The notes beneath the pieces are model-generated. The model was not told where the DNA came from, did not search any database, and was given only the letters and a program-made list of their open reading frames with translations. Made by a program: the position numbers and the translations under genes. This document shows, in pieces, positions 24,330-32,429 of a stretch of DNA of 64,000 nucleotides (the first letter of the stretch is position 1; each line of letters begins with the position of its first letter). The DNA lies in NCBI GenBank assembly GCA_020440605.1, contig JAGRNT010000019.1:1-64000 (forward strand), written 5' to 3'. The DNA is from a bacterium. Lineage in GTDB: Bacteria; 4484-113; JAFGCY01.

Positions 24330-26672
24330 TCAGCCTGCGTTGAGCATGAACTCGATGACCACGGGTTCACCGCTGACATTGTGCACCGCGATCACGCGCA
24401 GCGGACGCGGCACGAAGCCTGAGTCGGTGCGGCGCGGTTCCCAGAGCGCCTCGAAGTTCAGGGCCTCGGAAGGATTGATGGTCTGGCGCTGGGGATTCTG
24501 CACGAAGAAGCGGTTGGCATTGTAGTCCCAGATCAGGCTGTCACCGTCCCGCACCTGGAAGTTGTGGATCTCAGAGGTTTCGTAGTCCAGCTGCACGCGC
24601 TGGCTGGTGGTGTTCAGCACATCCAGCTTGAAGCGGTAGGTCCCGGGATCGCGGCCCGGTACCACGGTGAAGTTGTAGACGAGGCCGTTGCGTTCCACGG
24701 TCTCACTGCCCATCACCTCGGGCAGGCTGCCGCTGCTGAGCGGACGGTTGTCGGGAAGCACGTCGTCGATGGTGGTCTCCACGACCTCACGGGCCTGGTC
24801 CCCGGCGTTGTCAATCGTATCCGGGACGGTGTCCTCGACGTCGCTGGCGATGTCATCCAGACGGCTGTCGTCCATGGTCACGGGATCCTCCGGCACGGCG
24901 CTGTCGTCAATCGGATTGCCGTAGCGGTCATAGCGCACCAGATCCTGGCCGTTGTCAGACGTAGGCGGCGGATCGGTGTTCATGGCCGGCTGGTAGCTGT
25001 CATCCGTGCGCGGGATGTCGTCGGTCACCGGAGTTTCGGAAGTGCCGTCGTCGAGCGGGCTGTTGTCCTGCACCGGCTGGTAGACACTGTCGCCGCCGGA
25101 ACTCTGGCCACCGTTGCCCTGGTTGCCGGCTTCGGCGACATACTGCGGCTGCTCATCGCGGACCACGAAGTTGATGCGCCCGCTTAGTGCCGCGCTGGCC
25201 TGCTGGCCGGTGCGCAGGGTGTCGAGCACCATGTCGCGGATCAGGTAGCCGGTGTTGCGGCGGGACCTGATCGTACCGAGCGTGGCATAACCGAGGTTGC
25301 CGGAGGCGAGATAGTCTGAGGTTGCCAGGCGGTAGGTGTCGAAGGGCTGCACGTCCACGCCGTTGACGCGCACGTCATAGGCCTTGCTGTTGGCCATGCC
25401 GAAGCTTACCCCGCTGACCTGCGGGAAGCCCGGACGGCCGATGCTGCTTGCACCCTCGGAGAGGATCTGGATCAGCTCGGCACCACTGACTGTCAGCACC
25501 ATGCCGTAATGGTCGTAGGGCAAGGCGGTATAGAGGTCGGCAAGGGTCACGTCACCCTGTTCGATGTCGCCGCGGAAGAAAGCCGCCGGCAGCAGGGCCA
25601 CGTCTGCGCCGCTACGCTGGCGCAGCACGTCGCAGACATAGTTGCCGAGTTCGGTCTCGCTGCTGTAGATCTTCAGATTGCTGAAACGCTGGCTGCTGGT
25701 CCCGGCGACGCGCGACATGCGCTCTCCGAGCTGCGACTGGAACTCTGCCAGCCAGTCCACCATGTCGGAATTCTCAACCCACTTGCCGGCCATCGGCTCC
25801 AGCAGCGAATCGAAGTACTTGTTCTCCCAGTCCGCACCGGTCTGCTGGAAGGCCAGCTTCAGCAGGCCGACATTGCGGCCGTACTCACCGTCATGCACGA
25901 TCAGCGTGCGCCCGACCTTCATCGGGACCTGCAGCTCGGAATGGCTCATGCCGCCGACGATCACGTCAATGTCCTGCAGCTTGCTGGAGAGGCGGATGTC
26001 CTCGTCAATGCCGAGATGGGTGAGCGCAATGATGATGTCCGACTGCGCCGCCAGCTGCGGCACGAGCTTCTCGGCGGTGGCAATCGGGTCCAGCACCTGC
26101 AGCCCGCTGAACTTCTCGGGGGGGAGCTGGTCGTCAATCTCAGCGGTTGTCAGGCCGAAGATCGCGATGCGCAGGCCGTCACGCTCGAGGATCACGTAGG
26201 GCTTGACGAAGGTCTCACCGGTGGATGCGTTGACGATGTTGGCACTGAGCACGGGGAACTGCGCCTTGCCGAGCACGGCCCGCAAGCGCTCCACGCCGTA
26301 GTCGAACTCATGCACGCCGAGACACATCGCGTCATACTTGAGCCGGTTCATGGCCTCGATGTCCAGCCAGCCCTCGAAGGCATTGCTCAGAGGCGTGCCG
26401 GAGATCGCATCGCCGCTGTCCAGCGTCAGCCAGATCATGTCGGAGTGGCGGCGCTTCTCGGCGAAGTAGATCGCCCGTTTGGCAATGCCGCCCACGGGCT
26501 TCTTGGAGTCGTAGTAGAAGCTCGTGAGGTGCCCCTGGGTGTCCCCCGTGTAGAGGATCGACACATTGCGGGACTGCGTCTGGGCCTCGGCGGCTTTCCG
26601 CCCTGCAAGCAGTGCGGCAGACAGCAGCACGGCAGTCACCAGCATGATTCTCATCAGTCTCATCATATGCAT
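24330..26672 (-). CDS. 5'-nucleotidase/UshA-like protein with lost metal ligands, C-terminal BsuPI domain
   Basis: A 780-residue exported protein: signal peptide (to about 30), metallophosphatase domain (about 35-300), 5'-nucleotidase C-terminal domain (about 320-500), an Asp/Thr/Pro-rich linker (about 525-650) and a BsuPI-like beta domain (about 665-778, VQLDYETSEIHNFQVRDGDS). UshA family motifs are recognisable but altered at metal sites. D44-x-Q46 replaces D-x-H, V120 replaces the Asn of GNHEFD (here LGVHEFDYG), and M242 replaces the first His of GHSH. D88 (LDSGDAI), H219 (LTHLG) and H244 remain. It may be a binding protein rather than a phosphatase. It is first in the operon with Amj and the V4R-like gene. 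Confidence 0.85.
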   Translation of the reverse strand: MHMMRLMRIMLVTAVLLSAALLAGRKAAEAQTQSRNVSILYTGDTQGHLTSFYYDSKKPVGGIAKRAIYFAEKRRHSDMIWLTLDSGDAISGTPLSNAFEGWLDIEAMNRLKYDAMCLGVHEFDYGVERLRAVLGKAQFPVLSANIVNASTGETFVKPYVILERDGLRIAIFGLTTAEIDDQLPPEKFSGLQVLDPIATAEKLVPQLAAQSDIIIALTHLGIDEDIRLSSKLQDIDVIVGGMSHSELQVPMKVGRTLIVHDGEYGRNVGLLKLAFQQTGADWENKYFDSLLEPMAGKWVENSDMVDWLAEFQSQLGERMSRVAGTSSQRFSNLKIYSSETELGNYVCDVLRQRSGADVALLPAAFFRGDIEQGDVTLADLYTALPYDHYGMVLTVSGAELIQILSEGASSIGRPGFPQVSGVSFGMANSKAYDVRVNGVDVQPFDTYRLATSDYLASGNLGYATLGTIRSRRNTGYLIRDMVLDTLRTGQQASAALSGRINFVVRDEQPQYVAEAGNQGNGGQSSGGDSVYQPVQDNSPLDDGTSETPVTDDIPRTDDSYQPAMNTDPPPTSDNGQDLVRYDRYGNPIDDSAVPEDPVTMDDSRLDDIASDVEDTVPDTIDNAGDQAREVVETTIDDVLPDNRPLSSGSLPEVMGSETVERNGLVYNFTVVPGRDPGTYRFKLDVLNTTSQRVQLDYETSEIHNFQVRDGDSLIWDYNANRFFVQNPQRQTINPSEALNFEALWEPRRTDSGFVPRPLRVIAVHNVSGEPVVIEFMLNAG

Positions 26673-26770
26673 TCCGTCCCGCGGCAGGCCCCTCGGTATT
26701 CCCTCTCAACAGCCCATCCGCTTGCCGGAGTCGGTCGCGCATGCACGCAGCCGGACCCGGCAGGATGTCA

Positions 26771-26776
26771 TATAAT
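26771..26776 (+). promoter_or_regulatory. TATAAT -10 of the membrane-anchored hypothetical gene
   Basis: A perfect hexamer about 51 bases before the ATG at 26828, giving a leader near 45 bases. No Shine-Dalgarno is seen before the ATG. Confidence 0.5.
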
Positions 26777-26827
26777 CGGATTGGTCCACAGTGATCACAA
26801 ACATTTCAACAATGCCGAACAAGATAC

Positions 26828-27469
26828 ATGGCAAGTAAAGACAAGAAGAAGAGTCAGGCTCAGGAGCAGGCGGAAAGCCGCAGCAGTGGGGGATTCGGAG
26901 GGATCCTGCCGTTCCTGCTGGTGGCCGGCCTGTTCGTGGGACTGGCGGTCAAGCAGTTCAGCGATTCAACGAACGCGGACCGCAGCAAGGTGCAGCAGGT
27001 GCAGCAGCAGGCGCTGCAGAAGCAGGATCTGCGTGCGCTGCACCAGGCGATGGTTGAGGATGAGGCCCGGAAGCGCGAGGAATTCCGCAGTGCCAACGAG
27101 AAGGCCGGTGTCGATCCGGAGTATCCGGCATGGCTGTTCCCGCTCTATGAGGGCCTGGAAGTGTTGGAGTCGAAGCGCGAGGAAGCGGAATCAAGCCTCG
27201 GCGAGAAGATGGACATGTGGTTCGTGTCCGGCCAGGTGGATGCCCCGCTGGATGAGATCCAGCAGTTCTACCGGGACAGGCTGCAGGAAGCGGGCTTCCG
27301 CCAGACGCAGTACATCTCCATACCCAATGGCTACTCATTCAACTATGCCAATGAGTGGTATGACACGCGCTTCGAGATTGAACAGACTTCACTGGATCCG
27401 AAGCCGCAGGTACGGATCACGGTCTACAGGGTGCGGGATGATGCGGTGGACTTCAGCGCGGTTCAGTGA
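26828..27469 (+). CDS. Membrane-anchored hypothetical protein
   Basis: A 213-residue protein with a lysine-rich cytoplasmic N-terminus (MASKDKKKSQ), one TM helix at about 25-43 (ILPFLLVAGLFVGLAV) and a charged coiled-coil region (about 50-90). A small soluble domain (about 95-205) follows, with WFVSGQVDAPLDEIQQFYRD and a beta-rich end, RITVYRVRDDAVDF. The soluble part looks like a substrate-binding or heterodimerisation fold in which a residue-rich helix follows a strand, but I cannot name the family. It converges with mutS2, overlapping by 7 bases. Confidence 0.65.
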   Translation: MASKDKKKSQAQEQAESRSSGGFGGILPFLLVAGLFVGLAVKQFSDSTNADRSKVQQVQQQALQKQDLRALHQAMVEDEARKREEFRSANEKAGVDPEYPAWLFPLYEGLEVLESKREEAESSLGEKMDMWFVSGQVDAPLDEIQQFYRDRLQEAGFRQTQYISIPNGYSFNYANEWYDTRFEIEQTSLDPKPQVRITVYRVRDDAVDFSAVQ

Positions 27470-29904
27470 AGATCGGCAACCGTCACACCGACTCCCCCGT
27501 CATTGATTTCCGCAAAGCGCACGTTGCCGACGTTGCCGTGCCGCTTGAGATAGCCCTGTACGAATGTCCGCAGCCGGCCGGTGCCGACGCCGTGCATCAC
27601 GCGGATGGTATGGATGTTGGCAAGCAGGCACTGGCTGATGAACACGTCCAGTTCCGCCGTCGCCTCCTCCACGGTATGCCCGTGCAGATCGATGGTGTCG
27701 CTGCTTTCGGCAGTGCCTTCGCGGAAGTTGCGCTCAGCGCGTGAGCGGGCCCGGTCGATGTAGTGCAGTGCTCCGGCCTGGCGGGTGCTGTCATTCTGGC
27801 CGGGAGCGAGGCTGAGCTTGCCGACCTTGATCGTCAGCTTCTTGCCGCCGACATTGATGTTGCATTCCTTGCCGTTCTTCGTGAACTCCAGCAGCTCGCC
27901 GCGCAGGGCGCTGCCCTCGATCATCACCTGGTCGCCGACCCGCAGTTCGCGGTCCGGCACTGCCACGGTCTGGACCGGCAGCTCATGCTCCTCAAGGATG
28001 CGCTGGAACTCCTCGCCGAATTCGGCCTTGCGCAGGTTGGCAATCCGCGCGGTCTTGCTGGCGGCCTTGACGTAGTCATCCTGCTTCTTGACGCTTTTTC
28101 GCGTACGCTCGCGCAGCTTCTTGTTGGTGGTGCGCAGCAGTTCGTCCATGCGTTCCTCGAGACGCTGCTTGAGCTGCTCCGCCTGCTTGCTGACCTTGCG
28201 CCGGGCCTCGAGCAGGTCGGCATTCAGCGCTGCATTCTCGTCGCGCAGGCGGGTCAGCTCGGCGGTCTGGCGTCCGGCTTCCGCGCGCTGCTCATCAGCT
28301 TCACGGCGCAGCAGCTCGATCTCGCCGATCGCACCGGACATCCGTCCGGCCTCCTCGCCGATCACGGATTCGGCAATCGAGAGCACGCTCGGATCAATGC
28401 CCCAGTTACGGGCGATCTTCAGGGCGTAGCTGCTGCCGGGCTGGCCATCGAGCACGCGGTAGGTGGCCTTCAGGGCCTGCTGGTCGAACTCGAGGCTGAC
28501 GTTCTTGACCTCACTGCGCTCGAAACCCAGGGTCTTTAGCAGGTCGTAATGCGTTGTCACCGCCACGAGCACGGGATGCTCCAGCAGTGCTCGGATCAGG
28601 CCGTAGGCAAAGGCGCTGCCCTCGCTGGGTTCGGTGCCCGTGCCTATCTCATCGATCAGCACGAGCAGCGGGTAGTCACGCTCGCGCATCTCGCCAAGCT
28701 GCTTCCAGAGTTCGCTGATGAAATGCAGGTGCCCGGTGAAGGTCGAGAGGTTGGCAATCGTGCTCTGGTCATCGCCGATGTCGGCCATGATCCCGCTGAT
28801 CACGGGCAGGGTGGCCTGGCCGGGCACGAAGCAGCCGAGGCAGGCCATCAGGCTGTAGATTCCCATCAGCTTGAGCAGCACGGTCTTGCCACCGGCATTG
28901 ACACCGCTGACAACGAGGGCCTTCTCATTCTCGAAGTAGAGATCCTCGGGGATGAACTCGCCGTGCAGCAGGGGATGCACCGCCTTCTCGAGACGATAGC
29001 CGCCGCCGGGCACGATCTGCGGGCGGTTGCCGTTGATGCTGCGGCTGAAGCGCGCCCGGGCGATCACGAAATCCGTCTGGGCCAGGATCGCGAGGTTGCT
29101 GCCGAGTACCTGGCGGCGCTGGGCAACCTGCATGGCGTAATCGCGCAGGATCCGCCCGACCTCCTGGGCTTCCTGGATGAACAGGTGCTGGCGCTCACTG
29201 TTGAGCTGCGAGACCTGCTGGGGTTCGAAATAGATGCTCTGGCCGCTGCCGGAGACGTCAACGATGCTGCCCTTGAAGGAGCCTGCCATGCCGCGCGGCA
29301 TCACGACCACGAAGCGGTTGCTGCGGATCGTGACCATCGGCTTGTCACCGCTGTGCTGCTCAACGCTGCTGAGCACGTCGCGCAGGCTGTTGGCAACCTC
29401 GCTCTCGAAGCGGCGCAGCTTCTGGCGCAGGCGGTCCAGCTCGGGACTGGCGCTGTCGCGGACCTCGCCATCCTCGTTGAAGACACGGCCAGTGAGCGAG
29501 ACGAGATCGTCGAGACCCTGCCAGGCGGCCCAGACCTCGCTCAGCCGCGGATAGCGCTGCAGGCTGAAATGCCTGCGCCACTGCTCGAACTGCTGGGTCA
29601 GGGCGAAGAAGCGAATCAGCTGGCGGGCCTCGGCCTGGTCGATCTGCGCGCCACTGGCCATCGCGGCCCATAGTGCGGTGAGATCCTCAAGCCGGCCGAA
29701 ATCCGGACGCTCGATGCTCGGGTTGCTGTCCACGAAGCGGATGTATTCCTCGGTCTGATCGAGGTTCTGCTCTATGCGCGAAGGATGGAACACCACATCG
29801 ACGGACTTGATCAGACCGCGCGTGAGCTCGCTGCCCGCGAAGCCGGATATGCGGCTGAGCAGGCGGTCGAATTCCAGGCTGGCATACTGCTGGGAGGAGC
29901 TCAC
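27463..29904 (-). CDS. mutS2: MutS2 ATPase/endonuclease with Smr domain
   Basis: An 813-residue MutS2, which suppresses recombination and acts on stalled or collided ribosomes in different bacteria. The N-terminus (SLEFDRLLSRISGFAGSELT) is the family signature. The ATPase has Walker A GVNAGGKTVLLKLMG and Walker B LVLIDEIGTGTEPSEG. A long coiled coil follows (about 510-640). A KOW-like segment and the C-terminal Smr nuclease domain close the protein, with TIDLHGHTVEEA and RVMHGVGTGRLR. GTG at 29904 is preferred: it gives the usual N-terminus and lies 7 bases after a TAGAAT -10. ATGs at 29913 and 29943 are alternatives; the latter overlaps the permease stop. Confidence 0.93.
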   Translation of the reverse strand: MSSSQQYASLEFDRLLSRISGFAGSELTRGLIKSVDVVFHPSRIEQNLDQTEEYIRFVDSNPSIERPDFGRLEDLTALWAAMASGAQIDQAEARQLIRFFALTQQFEQWRRHFSLQRYPRLSEVWAAWQGLDDLVSLTGRVFNEDGEVRDSASPELDRLRQKLRRFESEVANSLRDVLSSVEQHSGDKPMVTIRSNRFVVVMPRGMAGSFKGSIVDVSGSGQSIYFEPQQVSQLNSERQHLFIQEAQEVGRILRDYAMQVAQRRQVLGSNLAILAQTDFVIARARFSRSINGNRPQIVPGGGYRLEKAVHPLLHGEFIPEDLYFENEKALVVSGVNAGGKTVLLKLMGIYSLMACLGCFVPGQATLPVISGIMADIGDDQSTIANLSTFTGHLHFISELWKQLGEMRERDYPLLVLIDEIGTGTEPSEGSAFAYGLIRALLEHPVLVAVTTHYDLLKTLGFERSEVKNVSLEFDQQALKATYRVLDGQPGSSYALKIARNWGIDPSVLSIAESVIGEEAGRMSGAIGEIELLRREADEQRAEAGRQTAELTRLRDENAALNADLLEARRKVSKQAEQLKQRLEERMDELLRTTNKKLRERTRKSVKKQDDYVKAASKTARIANLRKAEFGEEFQRILEEHELPVQTVAVPDRELRVGDQVMIEGSALRGELLEFTKNGKECNINVGGKKLTIKVGKLSLAPGQNDSTRQAGALHYIDRARSRAERNFREGTAESSDTIDLHGHTVEEATAELDVFISQCLLANIHTIRVMHGVGTGRLRTFVQGYLKRHGNVGNVRFAEINDGGVGVTVADLH

Positions 29905-29911
29905 GTCCTGC

Positions 29912-29917
29912 ATTCTA
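29912..29917 (-). promoter_or_regulatory. -10 element, possible leaderless start of mutS2
   Basis: TAGAAT on the minus strand, ending 7 bases before the GTG at 29904. mutS2 may also be read through from the permease gene upstream. Confidence 0.4.
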
Positions 29918-29935
29918 CCCGCAGCAGGGCGGGAG

Positions 29936-31180
29936 CTATTCATATCTGAGTGAGACGATCGGATCAAGCTGCCCCGCGCGCCAGGCAGGGTAGACCCCGA
30001 AGCCGAGACCCATGGCCAGCATCGCCAGGCCGACGATCGCCACCCACTGCAGCGGAACGCTCGGTTGCCAGGAGACGTCCAGCGCATTCTTCATGATGAT
30101 GGATACGAGTCCGCCCTGGGCATAGCCGATGGCGATGCCGAGCGCACCGCCGACCAGGGTGAGCGTCACGCTTTCCACGAGGAACTGCACGGCGATGATG
30201 CCTGAGGTGGCCCCGAGCGCTTTGCGCAGCCCGATCTCGCGGGTGCGCTCCTGCACGCTGACAAGCATGATGTTCATCACGCCGATCCCGCCGACCACGA
30301 GTGCGATCAGTGCGATCACGCCGAAGACCATGATCAGCGAATTGACGAAGCCGTTGGCGAATTCAGCCCAGTCATCCGGGGTGGTGAGCTTGAAGTCGTC
30401 ATCCTTGCCGCTCTTGATGCGGCGGCTGGCACGCAGGCGGGCTTCCACGTCCTCGCGGGCCTGCTGCAGCTTCGTGGAATCGTGGATCTTGATGGCCATC
30501 CAGTAGATGTCATCATTGCCGAACAGCCGGGCGGCGGCCGTTTCCATCGGGATGTGGATGCTCTTGTTGAACTGTCCGCCGCCGTCCATCGCGCTCTTGC
30601 TCTTCAGCACCCCGACCACTCGGTAGCGTGCGCCCTCCACGGTCAGGAAGGAGCCGATGATGCTTTCCTGCTCGTCATAGAGCTCAGTCTTGATGTCGGC
30701 ACCTACCACGCAGACCATCGCGCGGCCCATTTCCTCTCCGCGGGTGTAGAGCCGGCCGTAGTCGATCTCGAGGTTGTCAATCGGGAAGTAGTTCCAGGGC
30801 GAGCCGTAGATCATCAGGTTGGCACTGCGCCAGCCGTGCTTGACGAGCGCGCTGTTCCTGATGTTGCCGCCGATCACGCCCACGACGTACTCGGATTCCT
30901 TGATGGCATCCACGTCGCGGCCCTTGAAGAGCTTGACGCCTTCCGGGACACGGCCCGGTTCCATCGGGGCGTCCGGCATCACGAACATCACGTCGCCGCT
31001 GGCCATGTTCGCCATGTTGCCCTTGAAGACCTCACGCAGGCCCTCGCCGAGGGAGACGATCGTGACAACGCCGCCGACGCCGATCAGGATGCCGAGGATC
31101 GTCAGGAAGCTGCGCACCTTGTGCTTGAACACCTGGCGCAGGGCCAGCCGGAACACCGAGAGCAGGAATGTACTAGTCAA
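29936..31180 (-). CDS. MacB-type ABC transporter permease (second copy)
   Basis: A 414-residue permease with the MacB/FtsX layout: TM1 (about 25-45, FLTILGILIGVGGVVTIVSL), a large periplasmic MacB-core domain (about 50-275) and three C-terminal TM helices starting at LIMVFGVIALIALVVGGIGV. The conserved NIMLVSVQERTREIGLRKAL loop contacts the ATPase. It is 45% or so alike by eye to the permease encoded just upstream, suggesting duplication; that figure is a visual impression only. The TTG start overlaps the previous stop by 8 bases. No ATPase gene adjoins. Confidence 0.88.
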   Translation of the reverse strand: MTSTFLLSVFRLALRQVFKHKVRSFLTILGILIGVGGVVTIVSLGEGLREVFKGNMANMASGDVMFVMPDAPMEPGRVPEGVKLFKGRDVDAIKESEYVVGVIGGNIRNSALVKHGWRSANLMIYGSPWNYFPIDNLEIDYGRLYTRGEEMGRAMVCVVGADIKTELYDEQESIIGSFLTVEGARYRVVGVLKSKSAMDGGGQFNKSIHIPMETAAARLFGNDDIYWMAIKIHDSTKLQQAREDVEARLRASRRIKSGKDDDFKLTTPDDWAEFANGFVNSLIMVFGVIALIALVVGGIGVMNIMLVSVQERTREIGLRKALGATSGIIAVQFLVESVTLTLVGGALGIAIGYAQGGLVSIIMKNALDVSWQPSVPLQWVAIVGLAMLAMGLGFGVYPAWRAGQLDPIVSLRYE

Positions 31181-32411
31181 AGCGCATCGCCTCCACGGGA
31201 TCCAGGCGGCTGGCCTTCCAGGCGGGGTAGACCCCGAAGATCAGGCCGATGAAGACCGACACAAGCACGCTGTAGACCAGCCACTGGAAGGGAATCACGG
31301 CGATCCAGGTGCCGTCCAGCGTGCTCTCCAGCAGCTTGGCGGCGATCGTCGCCAGGCCGTAGCCGCTGAGCACTCCGAAGATTCCGCCTGTGAGCGTGAG
31401 CATGATGCTCTCGATGATGAACTGGGTGAGTACGGCGGGGCGGGGGGCTCCGAGTGCGAGACGCAGGCCGATCTCCTTCGTGCGTTCGGTGACGCTGACG
31501 AGCATGATATTCATGATCCCGACGCCGCCCACGAGCAGTGAGATGAAGGCCACTCCGCCGAAGATCGAGATCAGCACGTTCAGGAACTGGTTGCCCATCT
31601 CCAGGAACTGGTCGGGGCTGATGAACTGGAAGTCGTCGTCCGAGGCATTGCGGATCCGCCGGCGCTGGCGCATGATCGTCGCCACTTCCTCCTTGGCGGC
31701 GCGCACGTCGGCACCGTCGGCTAGGTACATGCTGACCCAGAACACGTCGTCGTTGCCGATGATGCGTTTCTGCACGGTCGTCACCGGGCTGAGGAAGCCG
31801 GTATCGGGATTGGGAGCGCCGTCGAAGATGTTCTTGCGCTTCTCGATCAGGCCGATCACCGTGTAGTTCGTGCCGTTGAGCCGCACGCGGCTGCCGACGG
31901 CCTTCTCATGCGGTTCGTAGAGGTCCTCCATGATGTCATGGCCGATCACCACCACGCGCGAGGCACCGTTGACCTCGGCCTGGGTGAAGAAGCGGCCCTC
32001 CTCGATGATCTCAGGGATGTCGTCCATGTAGTCGGCATCAACCCCCAGCACGTGGCCGTTCGTGGTGTTGTTGCCCTGCTTGGCAATCACGCCGACGTCG
32101 ATGGCGGGGATCACGTCGCGCACGAGCGTGGCCTGTTCCTCCACGGCGCGCATGTCGTCCATCGTGAACATCCGCATCTGCTGGCGGGCCTGGCCCGGGC
32201 GCTTGGGGGAGATCGGCGTCATGAAGAACACATCGCCACCCATTGAGCTGATGTTGGCCGTGAACTGGTGGCGCAGGCCCTCGCCGAGGCTGACGATGGC
32301 AATCACCGCCCCCACGCCGAGTATGATGCCGAGCAGCGTCAGGAGGCTGCGCAGCTTGTTGCGCATCAGCATCCTGTAGCCGATCATCAGGCTGAGCCAG
32401 ATCGTCCTCAT
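31173..32411 (-). CDS. MacB-type ABC transporter permease (first copy)
   Basis: A 412-residue permease with the same topology as its neighbour: TM1 LLTLLGIILGVGAVIAIVSL (about 21-41), a periplasmic core domain (about 45-280), then FISLLVGGVGIMNIMLVSV, the loop TERTKEIGLRLALGA and two more helices. The ATG at 32411 is 4 bases after GGAGG; a TTG one codon earlier is less likely. The predicted partner is the membrane fusion protein encoded 18 bases upstream. Together they resemble MacAB-type exporters of lipids, peptides or macrolides, driven by an ATPase that must be encoded elsewhere. Confidence 0.88.
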   Translation of the reverse strand: MRTIWLSLMIGYRMLMRNKLRSLLTLLGIILGVGAVIAIVSLGEGLRHQFTANISSMGGDVFFMTPISPKRPGQARQQMRMFTMDDMRAVEEQATLVRDVIPAIDVGVIAKQGNNTTNGHVLGVDADYMDDIPEIIEEGRFFTQAEVNGASRVVVIGHDIMEDLYEPHEKAVGSRVRLNGTNYTVIGLIEKRKNIFDGAPNPDTGFLSPVTTVQKRIIGNDDVFWVSMYLADGADVRAAKEEVATIMRQRRRIRNASDDDFQFISPDQFLEMGNQFLNVLISIFGGVAFISLLVGGVGIMNIMLVSVTERTKEIGLRLALGAPRPAVLTQFIIESIMLTLTGGIFGVLSGYGLATIAAKLLESTLDGTWIAVIPFQWLVYSVLVSVFIGLIFGVYPAWKASRLDPVEAMRFD

Positions 32412-32429
32412 CAAGCCTCCGTCCGGGGC

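Noticed and set aside
25509..27506. A 665-codon plus-strand frame across the nucleotidase-like gene and the next gene
   Set aside because: It covers two supported genes in the wrong frame or strand, and its second half turns into an Arg/Ser-rich run.
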